A DNA stretch of 64,000 nt. Source: Ichthyophis bannanicus. Lineage: Eukaryota; Chordata; Amphibia; Gymnophiona; Ichthyophiidae. The position numbers and the translations under genes were made by a program. Shown one piece after another: positions 41,592 through 51,668 of this stretch. Under the pieces are notes generated by a model. That model was not told the DNA's origin, made no database searches, and worked only from the letters and a program-made list of their open reading frames with translations. Every line of letters starts with the position of its first letter. Positions within the stretch are counted from its first letter, which is position 1. The stretch covers positions 1,352,631,834-1,352,695,833 of the forward strand of contig CM066033.1 of assembly GCA_033557465.1 (NCBI GenBank). The letters are read 5' to 3'.

Positions 41592-42626
41592 CTTCACGGT
41601 CTTAACCTTTCCCAGCAGGTAAAGGATATCCTTTATGCTTCCAGGAAGCCTTCCACAAGATGCTCTTATGCATTTAAGTGGAAAAGGTTTACCATATGGC
41701 ACTTGCAGAAGGGTCTTAACCCTCTTGGGATACCTCTGGAATCATTACTGGAGTATCTCCTTCATTTATCAAATGCAGGGCTTAAGACCCATTCAGTGAG
41801 AGTTCATTTGAGTGCTATTGCAGCTTCTTTCAAGCCTCTAAATGGACAACCTATTTCCTCTCATCCTCTCATAGCTAGATTTATGAGAGACCTTCTTTTA
41901 ACTAAGCCTCCCATTAAGCCACCACCGGTGGCATGGGACTGAAATCTGGTTCTTGGGTAGCTCATGAAACCGCCTTTTGAACCATTAGCCACTACCTCTT
42001 TGAAATTCTTTTCCTGGAAGGTCATCTTTCTTATTGCAATCACATCAGCACGTCGCATCAGTGAATTGGAAGCGTTGGTGGCTGATCCTCCTTATACAAG
42101 GTTCCATCATGATAAGGTAGTCCTTAGGACTCATCCACACTTAATGCCAAAGGTGGTGTCACCTTTTCATTTAAACCAAGCGGTTTACCTTCTAGTATTC
42201 TTTCCAAGGCCTCACACCTCAAATGCAGAAAGGAATCTTCATACTTTGGACTGTAAAGGAGCTTTGGCCTTTTACTTCCAAAGGACACAGCAACATAGAA
42301 AGTCCTCTCAACTCTTTGCTGCTTTTGATCCTAGTCATTTGGGACTTCCAGTCTCCAAAAGAACACTGTCCAGCTGGATTGCACAGTGTATATCTTTTGC
42401 GTATGAGGGTAAAATCCTTCCTCTTGAAGGCTATGTCACAGCTCACAATGTGAGAGCCATGGCAGGCTCCATGGCTCATCGTCACTCTGTGTCTATCGAC
42501 GACATCTGTCGAGCAGCTACTTGGGCTTTGGTTCATACCTTCACAGCCCATTACTGCTTAGACAAGGACTCCCGCCGGGATGCCTTGTTTGGTCAGGCTG
42601 TTCTTCAACACCTGTTCCATACTTAA
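41592..42626 (+). pseudogene. DIRS-C tyrosine recombinase, two stops
   Basis: One frame covers the enzyme, interrupted only by a TGA near 41940 and a TAG near 41958. The N-terminal SAM-like part has KDILYASRKPSTRCSYAFKWKRF and GLKTHSVRVHLSAIAA. The catalytic domain (from 41964) has SARRISELEALVADPPYTRF (first Arg), VSPFHLNQAVYLLVF, then GYVTAHNVRAMAGS (His-x-x-Arg) and FTAHYCLDKDSR with the nucleophilic Tyr. All catalytic residues are present. The protein would join circular DIRS DNA to the target. It is the best-preserved recombinase in the window and ends about 110 bases before the right terminus. Confidence 0.85.
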
Positions 42627-42785
42627 TCAACTCCTACCCACCATCCCTTGCAGGATGCCAGTAATCCATGGGGGGAAGTGGAGCCCTTTCACAGGGGCAC
42701 ACAACTTCAGGGGCCTTCTCCCTGGCATCCGCCGCTAGGGAGTCCCCATATGTGAAGACTACATTCCTGCTTGTTCCTGGAGATA

Positions 42786-43112
42786 TCGTAGTTACTCACC
42801 TGTAACAGGTGATCTCCGGGAACAGCTGGAATTTAGTCTTCACAACCCACCCACCTCCCCTAGGAGTTGTATCTCTCTGTCTCTCTGTCTTTCCCTCTCT
42901 CTTTTGTCTCAGCTTTAAACTCAACTGGAAAGGTACAGTTGGGAAAGACGGGAAGGCAGCACGCAGGCGCTGTGGGATGCTCCCAAAAGCTTTCCTGTTG
43001 GACGCTGGGGAGCGTTCCCGTGCAGGCTCCGTCGGTACCAACGACACCCATATGTGAAGACTAAATTCCTGCTGTTCCCAGAGATCACCTGTTACAGGTG
43101 AGTAACTATGCT
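42786..43112. mobile_element. 327-bp element with DIRS-like inverted termini
   Basis: The left end GTAGTTACTCACCTGTAACA followed by GGTGATCTCCGGGAACAGCT...AGTCTTCAC is inverted at the right (GTGAAGACTAAATTCC...CAGAGATCACCTGTTACAGG...GAGTAACTATGC). Arms are about 57 bp. The interior, TCTCTCTGTCTC...GTCTCAGCTTTAAACTCAAC...GGGAAGGCAGCACGCAGGCG, matches 2070-2240 of the deleted DIRS at 1306-2283. So it is a minimal DIRS derivative with no genes, directly abutting the DIRS-C right end. Each end contains the palindrome CACCTGTWACAGGTG. Confidence 0.7.
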
Positions 43113-43312
43113 ATACAAGAACAGACATAAACAATCAGTAACATTAAAAGCTAACATTGAAGTCTGTGCCAACATTTGAATCGTTAATAGTTTTTTTGAG
43201 GCAGTTTCACCAAATGGGTGAGTTTTGCACATTCTGTGACAGTTATGAATCTCATTTCTAAGCCAGGGTATGTGGATTATGATATTAGTCTCTCAAGTTT
43301 ACTGCTAATGCT

Positions 43313-43766
43313 CAGCATGGTACTTGCATAATGCCAAAGAGAGCCTCCCTTTGGAATTCGTAAAATGTTACATATATGGGTAATTTATCAAGGTGTGTTT
43401 GGAAATTCCTCTTAATTAAGCTTATGGCACCCAACACGATGGGAAATAACTCTGTATCTTTTTGCCACATTTTCTTAGTCCCCCGATTATATTTCTTGGT
43501 ACTTGAAGATTTTCTCCTTGTCAATGCGATTCACAGAGTAGTTTGCTTGGGAACGACACATCTATAATCAATACTGTTCTAATGGTGTCCTCCTTTACCA
43601 CTATTCTGTTGTGAGGAACACAGTAATCAATCTGGGTGGCATCTCCATGCAGATTGCAGCCCTTAGCAAAGGCGCACATTGGGTAACCTGCATGGAGTGG
43701 CAGGTACCACCCTAACCTCCTTCCTGGCCAGCCTAGATAGATGTACTGGTTTTTCTTTGTCACCAT
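43313..43766 (-). pseudogene. LINE ORF2 C-terminal fragment (clade uncertain)
   Basis: The minus strand reads PHNRIVVKEDTIRTVLIIDVSFPS (43600-43540) and then, in another frame, KKMWQKDTELFPIVLGAISLIKRNFQTHLDKLPIYVTFYEFQREALFG (43470-43330). The ID VxxP then W..DT..xPIVLGAxGxxK pattern is known from the C-terminal end of several LINE ORF2 proteins outside the L2 and CR1 clades. I cannot fix the clade from this alone. A frameshift separates the two parts. A retroviral origin is not supported. Confidence 0.5.
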
Positions 43767-43859
43767 TTACTATATATGATATTTTAACTATATCAAATTC
43801 AGAAGTCAAACAAATTGGAAAACAACCTACCTACACTACTAGCTCACAGACTCATGCCC

Positions 43860-44025
43860 TATACACATTCCATGTTCCTCTGAGCGAACCCAACTGTTAA
43901 ATTTTCTCCTATTAATTACTCTGTTAACTTACCCGTTCTATGTACGCTGTTTACATTTATTGTTTTATGTAAACTACTCTGACTGCAAAATAGAGTGGTA
44001 TATAAAATCAGTTAAATAAAAAATG
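43860..44025 (+). repeat. L2-type LINE/SINE 3' end
   Basis: GTTTTATGTAAACTACTCTG and AATAGAGTGGTATATAAAATC followed by AGTTAAATAAAAAATGAATG is a standard L2 3' end with the GCGGTATATAA-like motif. No coding part is attached. Confidence 0.6.
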
Positions 44026-44029
44026 AATG

Positions 44030-44300
44030 CTAGAAGCATTAGAAATGGGTGTGTGTTGCTGAGTGTGTGTTGGAAAGTGTATATGTAGTTCAACATAGTA
44101 GCAGGAGTACAGATGTGTGTATCTGGTGTGTATGCATACAGCAGAGGCATGGGGGCACTTGTATGTAGTCTGTGAGTGCAACAGATGGACAGGGGTGCAT
44201 GTGTGTGTGCAGCAGAGGGATAGGGTACAGGTTTCAAGTAGAGACACTGATATGCATGTGTGTGTGCATGCATGCGTGCACATCAGAGGGGCTAGGACGT
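44030..44300. repeat. Degenerate TG-rich tract
   Basis: Repeated GTGTGTG and GCATGCATGCG runs with irregular spacing mark a decayed dinucleotide repeat, similar in style to 9593-9960. Open frames across it are compositional. Confidence 0.6.
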
Positions 44301-44374
44301 GCATGATATTCATGAAGAGTAAAAGGAAAAGCTTGCCTTTTGCAGCTGAGACAAAGATTTGCAAGAAAATTTGT

Positions 44375-44652
44375 ATACTCTCTCCCCTTTAATCTGTTCA
44401 AAACTCATCTGCATGACTTATCTTCTGTCAGTGTTGCTGTTCTCACCTAACCCCTTTTCTAAGGTCACTTCACTGGCTCCCTATCTATTTCGGCATCCAG
44501 TTCAAACTTTCTCCTACTGACCTATAAGTAGATTCATTCTGAGGCTTCTCACTACCTTTCCTCTCTTTTCTCACCCTACACCTCTCCTTGGGAACTCTGC
44601 TCCTCTGGTAGATTCCTTTTATTGTATTTGTGCCCTTCTCTATCACTGCTAA
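44375..44652 (+). pseudogene. L2-type RT C-terminal fragment
   Basis: In shifting frames the plus strand encodes GHFTGSLSI...SNFLLLTYK and SEASHYLSSLFSPYTSPWELCSSGR, the LHWLPV...LLLTYKxxHxxAPxYLSSLL block of the L2 RT C-terminus. The same block occurs at 25870-25780 on the minus strand. It ends close to the left terminus of DIRS-D. Confidence 0.6.
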
Positions 44653-44741
44653 CTCCAGAGTGCATTCTTCAGAGGTGATGGAAGTACACCGGAAGATAGA
44701 GAGGAGCACATTACATCCTGAAAAATAAAACCAGATGGCAA

Positions 44742-44882
44742 GCTTCTTATTCCATTTCGTTCCTCCAGTCCAGTCCCGGCACCTTTGGGTATTCACGTCC
44801 CACCATAAGCTTGGAGACTGAACATTTTCATGACTCCCTCTATATAGACAGCTTGCTCCTCCCACAGCCACCGGTATCTGTC
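44742..44882. repeat. DIRS-D left inverted terminal repeat (partner 51990-52158)
   Basis: CCCGGCACCTTTGGGTATTC, AGCTTGGAGACTGA and TCATGACTCCCTCTA are found inverted at the right end (TAGAGGGAGTCATGA, TCAGTCTCCAAGCT, GAATACCCAAGGCTGCCGGG). There are small indels between the two copies. Confidence 0.8.
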
Positions 44883-45556
44883 TCCAAGCAGCGAGAGAAA
44901 CATGAATCCCTGGGTTAGGATTCACTGAAGGAACACTTTTAAATTGGAGAGAAAAAGTGACTTTTAAATAATGTAAACTAGCACTGTGGGGTCACCTGCA
45001 CAACTCTGCAGGGAGAGATAGACTGCAGGAGCTGTTTGAGTAATTTTTCTGTCATTGCTGGGGGTGAGCTCCATTTGTACAGGAGGGGCATTCGGGTGAT
45101 CAGTCGGGTCTGCACAGTTTCCCTGCAAGGAAGATTGGTCTGCGTGCTGGCTTTTGCAGGCAGTGCAATGAGCCACCGGTAAACGGGGCAGGAGAGGAAG
45201 CTTGGCTGGCCAGAAGCACAAGCATGTGGAACTGCGGTTTTGAAGGGTGAGGAGGCCAAGCCCTCCAACGCCTTTCTTCCGCCTGACGCCGAAGCCCTAA
45301 GGTGAGCTGAGCATCGGGGCAGCGGTTCTGGTGCCGGTGGGTGACGGATAGGCTGACGGACTGTGTAGTGGCAACCATTTTAGAACAGCATGGGAAACCT
45401 CCTCTTAGCAAAGCCAGTAGAGATAGTGGAGGGGCTCAGGGGTCAGGGCAATCTCTCTCATAGTGTGTTTATTGCTTTGGGTCAGACATAACAGAGTTAA
45501 GAAAAAAATGAGGAAGGATAAGAGAACTGCTAAAGGGTGACAGTCAGTGTGACAGC

Positions 45557-46950
45557 ATGCCAGCAAAGCCAACCTGCATAGTCTGTGGGTCACGCAGTGG
45601 TTCGGTATCCACAGCCGGCTTCTGTAAGGGGTGCGAGCAGAAGCGCAGTTCGTGGAGGCAGGCCTGCATGAGGACAAGGTCAGAAGAATCTCCCAGAGGT
45701 TTGCCAGACTGTACAGCCGTGGAGCCTTCCACAGAAGCCATGGGTGGAGCTGCTCTAGAGGTGAGGGTAGATGGTGGAGAGCTACCCATCACCAAGGGCC
45801 TAAAGAGCAAGGGAAAGAAACCAGCTAAGGGGAGTGTCGCAAGAGGGCAACCCTCAAGGTGGCTTCTCATCAGAATTTGTGCTTTTGTTGCACAAGGCCT
45901 TTTGTTGAAGCAAAGGGTAAGGAAAGAAACGCCGGTTCCTAAAGTTGGAACATAGCAGGACGCGGACATGGCAAGGGAAGTGGCTGAGGGGGAGCCGGGT
46001 CCCAGCAAGCAAAGAATGGAGGAAAGCCCCTGGGAGGAGACTCCACTTGAGACAGAGAGGACCTGATGGAGGAGGACGCTCTGGACTCATTTGGAAGAAG
46101 GGGAGATCTTGCAGGCAGACGTTTCTCGCGTTGTCGGAGTATTCCACAGAGAGGAGTTGGTAGCATTGATAGCAGAGCCTGCCAAGGTATTGAATGTTTG
46201 CACGGAGGCACCGGAGGAAGAGGAGCCTTTAGAAGACCCCACTGTTCCAGGCGGTCAGGATAACGCAGAAGGCGTTTCCTATGTGTAGGGTAGTGCACAA
46301 GATGATTCAGGAGGAGTGGGATGTACCAGAAGGGATGCTGAGAGGTACTAGAATGTTATTGAGTCTCTAACCACTCCCAGAAAAGGACAGAGAAATCTTG
46401 CGCGCTCCTAAGGTGGATGTGGAGGTTTCAGCCATGATGAAGACTACCATCCCCGTGGAGGGGAGTTCAGCCCTCAAGGATGTACAGGACTGAAAATTGA
46501 AAATGCTCCTGAATCAGGCGTCTGACATTAATACCCTGTCCTTACAGGCCTCACTATGTGGGACCTCTGTGGCCAGGGCATATCTCTGATGGGCACAAAG
46601 TATCTTAGAGCTACTGGGAATTGATCAGCCTCGACCTCAAGAGGCGGCAAAGTTAGAGTCCGAAGCAGCATATCTATGGCGGGTACTTTCTATGGTGGCT
46701 GTGAGGTGGTATTTGTGGCTCCGTAATTGATCAGCAGATGTATCTTCCAAATTTAGGGTGAGAAAACTGCTGTTCAGAGGTAAGCTCCTCTTTGGTGAAG
46801 ACCTAGAGAAGTTAATCAAGGACCTGGTGGAATCCAAAGGAGGAAGATTGCCGGAGGACAAGCAGAAATTGGGATGGGCAGGGGTCAGCCGAGAGAATTT
46901 CAAAGGTTTAGGTCCCAGAGATTCGCTTCCTATCAGAGGGGTTGTTTTCC
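45557..46950 (+). pseudogene. DIRS-D gag-like gene
   Basis: An ATG at 45557 opens MPAKPTCIVCGSRSGSVSTAGFCKGCEQ, a CxxC...CxxC cluster like the zinc-binding starts of the other DIRS gag genes here. A Lys/Ser-rich stretch follows to 45955. After frameshifts an acidic region (46091-46288, EAPEEEEPLEDP) and the C-terminal KLLFRGKLLFGEDLEKLIKDLVESKGG (46758 on) appear; FRGxLLFGxDL is typical of DIRS gag ends. The reading frame changes at least four times. RNA binding is inferred from the cysteine cluster. Confidence 0.65.
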
Positions 46951-47269
46951 CTAGAGGAGACCCTCCTTTCAGGGCTTTAGAGGCAAGGGAAGAGGATTCT
47001 ACTGTTCTGCTGCCATGGCCCTCAAGAAGTCACAATGAAGCGATGTTGGTCCAAGCAGAAGTAATTCCCATAGGGGGGTCGGCTACGGGTGTTTTACAAG
47101 GCCTGGTCCCAAATCACGACCGACTGATAGGTATTGGAAGTCATCAGAGAAGACTATACCCTGGAGTTCGCTCGGCCTCTGTGAGAAGCCTTTGTAAGTT
47201 CACCCCGCAGGGAAATTCTAAAGCAGAAAGCAGTGGAGGAAACACTGCAGTAATTGTTAGACCTGCAGG

Positions 47270-48230
47270 AGGTGGTGGCAATGCCCCAAGCCCAGCACGT
47301 ATGTGGCCATCTATTTCATGGTGCCAAAGAAAGAAGGGGCCTTCCGTCCCATAATAGACCTCAAGTATGTAAATCGAACCTTGCATGGAGACGTTGTGGT
47401 CGGTGATAATAGTGTGAGAGGGGGAATTCTTGACCGACCTCACCGAGGCTTACCTTCACATCCCAGTATGCACAGAGCATCAGCAGTTTCTCAGGTTCAC
47501 AGTGCCGGGAGAACACTTTCAGTTCCGGGTGTTGCCTTTCAGACTGGCAACTGGGCCTTGGATCTTCACCAAGATCATGGTGGTCGTGTCGGTGCTGAGG
47601 AAAGAAGGCATTCTAGTTCATCCTTACCCCGACAATTGGCTTATAAGGGCGAAGTCCCCGGAGGAGAGCGTGAGGGTGACGGAACGGGTTATTTTGTTCG
47701 TTCAGAGCCTTGGCTGGGTGGTCAATTTCTCCAAGAGTCGATTCTTGCCATTGCAAGACATGGAATATCTTGGTGCTCAATTTCAGACGCTGGTGGAATG
47801 AGTGCTGCAACCGATGGTGAGAGTACACAAACTGCAGGACCAGATTCACCAATTCCTAGGGATGCAGAGGCCAATAGCGTGGCATTATTTACAAGTGCTA
47901 GGCTCCATGGTGGTGTTGATTGAGATGGTCCCTTGGGCTCAGGTGCATATGCGACCATTATGGAGAGCACTGCTGCGCAGGTGGTCAGCACAGCTTCACC
48001 CTCTGTCAAAGCACTTGCCTTGCATGGAGGAGGCGAGAAACTCACTTAGTTGATGGCTCCGATCAGACATGCTCCTGAAGGGCATGCCCCTGGAGATTCT
48101 GCACTGGATACCTGTTTCAACGGATGCCAGCCTTGTCGGCTGGGGGAGCGCATTGCGAAGCTCAGTTTGCACGGAGACTGTGGACAGAGCAGGAGGCACA
48201 ATGGCCCATAAATTGTCTAGAGCTGAGAGC
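47270..48230 (+). pseudogene. DIRS-D reverse transcriptase and RNase H start
   Basis: RT motifs in order across frames: FMVPKKEGAFRPIIDLKYVN (47310), DLTEAYLHIPVCTEHQQFLRFTV (motif A, 47432), FQFRVLPFRLATGPWIFTK (47520), then YPDNWLIRAKSPEES (47627), where the second active-site Asp is Asn. LGWVVNFSKSRFLPLQDMEYLGAQF follows, and after a stop at 47801 MVRVHKLQDQIHQFLGMQRPIA. The RNase H part begins with TDASLVGWGS (about 48120) and ends at LELRA where L2 is inserted. Frameshifts and the active-site change predict loss of function. Confidence 0.75.
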
Positions 48231-49846
48231 TTGTCTTTCATCAATTTACTGCACACCTTGACTCCACTACCTCACTACATCCCCGACAGTCTGGATTTAG
48301 GACCCGCCATAGCACAGAAACCATCCTTGTGGCACTTCTTAACAAATTGCACCGATCTCACGACAGGGGTGACTTTTCCATTGCTGTTTCTTTAGATCTT
48401 TCTGCTGCCTTTGTCGTCGATCACCGCACCCTCCTCACTCGTTTGTCTGACTTTGATATTCATGGCACAGTCCTTCAGTGGTTCCGGTCTTTTCTTTCCT
48501 CCCGAACTTTTGCTGTTCATTCTGGCTCTGCCTCTTCCACCTCTTTCCCTCTACACTGTGGTGTCCCTCAGGGCTCCATCCTTGCACCGCTTCTCTTCAA
48601 TGTCTTCCTTGCCCCTCTGGCTTTGATCATACAACAATCTGGTTTATCCGCCTATGTTTTTGCTGACGACATCCTGCTGATTCACCACACATCTTCCTCA
48701 GCTCCAGATCTCTCCCTCCTTAACAACTGTCTTGCCTCCATCTCTGATTGGTTCCGTAGTAATTTTCTTGTAGTCAATCCTTCTAAGTTAGCAGCTATTT
48801 GGTTCACCTTTAGTGCTCTCTCCCCTACCCTTGCACCGCGCATGTCCAACTCACCAATCCCCTTGGTCCCAACTCTTCGCTACATTGGTGTTACCCTGGA
48901 TTCCTCACTCTCATTCCACCAGCACATCTCTGGAGTGGTACGTATCTCCTTCTTTCATCTTCGCAGGATCAGGGCTGTTCGATCCTTCCTTCCACTTTCT
49001 TCTCTTACCACTCTCATCCTTTCTTTGGTGATCACTCGACTCGATTATTGTAATTCCATACTCGCAGGTCTCCCCCAATACCAACTTCGAAGATTGCAAC
49101 TAATCCAAAATACAGTTGCCCGTCTCCTTACTTTTTCCTCTCACCGAGATCATGTCACCCCCTGTCTTCTCTCCCTTCCCTGGCTCCCAATTAAGGCCTG
49201 ATATCTTTATAAACTCCTCACCGTCACTCACAAGGTCCTCCACACCAACACACCTCAGTATCTAGCTGATCTTATCTATCTTCAGCCTACTCCCTGCCTG
49301 CTCCGCTCTGCACACGGTAACCGCCTTTTCCTGCCATCCCCCACCCAAGCCCACCTCGAATCCACCCGCCACGCTGCCTTCTTTTTTGCAAGCCCCGCTT
49401 TATGGAATTCTCTCCCGCACTCTCTTCACATGGAAACATCCTTCCCCCGGTTCAAGGCTTCTCTCAAGACCTATCTTTTCTGCCAGGCCTTTGACCTTCC
49501 CATCCCCTCCGATCACCCATAAACCGTTAAATATGTTCTCTACTTGCGCTTATTCAACGCCCCAGGCACCCCATCCTACAGCATAACCCCTCCCCCCCGC
49601 CCTGATCCATCCCTTCCCTCTCAGATGTCCCTCCCCTACCTGATGTTTTCATTTTGTTGTTATCTGTTCTTTACTGTCCTTCCTCCTTTTAGTCTATCCC
49701 TTTCCTATCAATTTATGCCGTTCCCTTTCCTTCTTTACTTTCCCACAGCCCAAAATTTGGGTTTTTTTTATTGTACACCGCCTTAACACTCAGGTAACAG
49801 GCGGTATATCAAATGTCACTAATAAAGATAAAGATAATAAAGATAA
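48231..49846 (+). mobile_element. L2-type LINE inserted in DIRS-D RNase H
   Basis: A 5'-truncated L2 begins at 48231 and ends in CACCGCCTTAACACTCAGGT, GGCGGTATATCAAATG and the tail AATAAAGATAAAGATAATAAA. AGC occurs on both sides (48228-48230 and 49847-49849). Deleting the insert joins the RNase H coding sequence cleanly (LELRA to VFLAV). Confidence 0.9.
48301..49520 (+). pseudogene. L2 RT, 290-codon open part
   Basis: Frame 48329-49201 is open for 290 codons: LVALLNKLHRSHDRG, SLDLSAAFVVDHRTLL (motif A with FDxVDH as FVVDH), CGVPQGSILAPLLFNVFL, AYVFADDILLIHH (active site intact), FLVVNPSKLAAIWF, LRYIGVTLDSSLSF, SLVITRLDYCNSILAGLPQYQLRRLQLIQNTVARLLTF. A stop at 49201 is followed by YLYKLLTVTHKVLH...HAAFFFASPALWNSLPHSL to about 49520 in the same protein. 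The motif A Asp (D of DLSAAF) is present. It lacks the endonuclease. It is the second best LINE RT in the window. Confidence 0.85.
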
Positions 49847-50525
49847 AGCAGTTTTCTTGGCTGTGCAAAGCTTTCAGAATTGGTTGCAAGGAAAGGCCGT
49901 GAGAGTGTTCTTGGACAACGCTGTGAAAGTAACCTAGATCAACCAGCAGGGCGGCATGGGCAGTGCACAACTGGAAGAGGAGGCTGGTCCATTGCAGGAC
50001 TAGAGAGAGAAAAATCTGATAGCTGTGTCGGCAGCACACTTGACCGGGCGAAAGAATGTCGAGGCAGATTATTTCAGGAGAGTGAGGATCGACTTGGTGG
50101 AATGGATGCTCAATCAAAGCATCTTCGAGCGGTTAGTACATGGGTGGGGGCAGCCCAGCATGGACCTGATGGCACCCTACGAGTTGGCCAAAATGGTGTG
50201 ATTTTACAACAGACAGAGAGACTGCATATCGGAAGGGCTCAACATGCTGGTTCAGCAGTGGCCTTCACAAGGACTTCTGTATGTCTTCCCTCCCTGGCCT
50301 CTGATTGGCAGAGTAGTGCAGTGGATAGAGGCACACAGAGGGCTAGTGATCCTGATTGCCCCAGCCTGGCCGAGACAGCCATGGCAGGCAGATCTGGTAC
50401 ATATGATGGATGACAGGCCATGGCATCTCCCGGCTCAACAGGATCTGCTGAGTCTGGAACCTATTCAGATGCCGCAGGTGAATCTGTTCTCGCTTATGGC
50501 ATGGCTCTTGAGATGGCACAGTTAA
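49847..50525 (+). pseudogene. DIRS-D RNase H end and methyltransferase-like region
   Basis: The gene resumes after L2 with VFLAVQSFQNWLQGKAVRVFLDN, then HLTGRKNVEADYFRR (RNase H end, about 50040). The methyltransferase-like block lacks the DLFAT core and reads PSMDLMAPYE, then WPSQGLLYVFPPWPLIGRVVQWIEAHRGLVILIAPAWPRQPWQADLVHMM (50244-50420). The APxWPRQxW motif is shared with DIRS-B and -C. Stops occur at about 49937 and 50000. Confidence 0.7.
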
Positions 50526-50529
50526 GGAG

Positions 50530-51560
50530 GAGAGGATATACGCTGGCGGTGATAGCGACTTTGCTCAAGGCCCATAGGTGATCCACTTCATTGGCATATA
50601 TTCGCAAGTGGAGAGTATTTGAACGTTGGTGTGTGGGTCAAGGTTGCTCCGCCTAGCAGTGCTTGGGGCCAGAGATCTTGGTGTTTCTGCAGACTGGTAT
50701 GGACAAGGAGTTGACCTGCAGTTCATTAAGGGTGCAGGTGGCTATGCTCGCATGTTAGAGGGCAGAGTTAGAGGGGTGCGTCTAGTTTCACACCCGGATG
50801 ATGTTTGCTTTCTCAGAGCAGTAAAGCAGGTGCAGCCACCAGTGGGTTCGGTGTTCCGACATGGGACCTCAATATGGAGCTGTCTGTCCTGACGAAGCCA
50901 CCCTTTGAGCCGTTGGTGGACTGCATTTTGAAGGACTTGACTTTAAAGGTGTTTCTGGTAGCCATTTGTTCAGCCAGAAGAATCTCAGAACTCCAGGCGT
51001 TGTCGTGCAGGGAGCCATATCTGCTCATATCTAGGGATAAGGTGGTATTGTGGCCGGTTCCCTCCTTTTTGCCAAAGGTCCTTTCAGTTTTCCACCTGAA
51101 CCAGATGGTATCCCTTCCGGTTTTCTCAGGGACAGAAGGGACATCGCTGTCGGACCACCTCCTGATGCACCCGGATGTGCGACGTGTGCCAAAGAGATAT
51201 CTGTCAAGCACAGGAAACTTCTGGAGTTTGTAGCAACTGTGGTGTTTGGAGGGCCGCGTAAGGGAGAAGCAGCGTCCAAGGCATCCATTTCTAGATGGGA
51301 TCAGAGAGACCATCTCCTTCGCATATTTGTTGAGAAGGAGGCCGTTCCCATCAGTTTGAGGGTGCATTCGGCGCTTGTCCAAGCAGCGTCATGGGCAGAG
51401 TTTAGCCTAGTACCGCAAATTGAGATATGTAGGGCGACTAACTGGTCTTTGTCATTTGTGAAACATTACCAGTTGGATGTACAGGTTTCAGAGGAAGCGC
51501 ATTTTGGCTCAGCGGTCTTGCAGGCTGGGTTAACGGGGTCCCTCCTGAGGATTGTACTGC
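50530..51560 (+). pseudogene. DIRS-D tyrosine recombinase
   Basis: The core-binding part is poorly readable (about 50530-50800). The catalytic part starts with TKPPFEPLVDCILKDLTLKVFLVAICSARRISELQALSC (50895-51010), containing the first catalytic Arg. FLPKVLSVFHLNQMVSLPVF follows. After a frameshift near 51233 come SFAYLLRRRPFPSV-like sequence and, near 51420, EICRATNWSLSFVKHYQLDVQ, where HYQLD holds the probable nucleophilic Tyr. The gene ends just before the internal complementary region. Confidence 0.7.
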
Positions 51561-51566
51561 TATGGT

Positions 51567-51668
51567 ACACCCCAAAGGTGCCAGGACTGGACTGGAGGAA
51601 TGAAATGGAAGAAGAAAGTAGACCTTTCCTGCTAATTGATGTTCCTTGAGTTACTCCAGTCCCGAATC
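51567..51668. repeat. DIRS-D internal complementary region (ICR)
   Basis: The left half, CCCCAAAGGTGCCAGGACTG with GACTGGAGGAATGAAATGGA, is the inverse complement of the left terminus (44745-44790). The right half, CCTGCTAATTGATGTTCCTT with GAGTTACTCCAGTCCC, is the inverse complement of the right terminus (52096-52150). The two halves meet at AAGAAAGTAGACC, corresponding to the fused ends of the element. In DIRS1 models the ICR templates completion and circularisation of the DNA. Confidence 0.85.

Larger units (their letters stand above)
32305..42785 (+). mobile_element. DIRS-C: DIRS element interrupted by nested LINEs
   Basis: The left end reads TTCAGGAACAAGCAGGAATG with TAGTCTTCACATA (from about 32308). 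The right end reads TATGTGAAGACTACATTCC with TGCTTGTTCCTGGAGA (to about 42783). These are the same sequence inverted and belong to one subfamily. The left part holds the gag start (to 32905) and the right part holds the methyltransferase-like and recombinase genes (from 41173). Between them lie two convergent CR1-A copies and an L2. The most economical reading is a single, internally deleted DIRS carrying an 8.3-kb nest; two separate fragments cannot be excluded. Confidence 0.65.
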
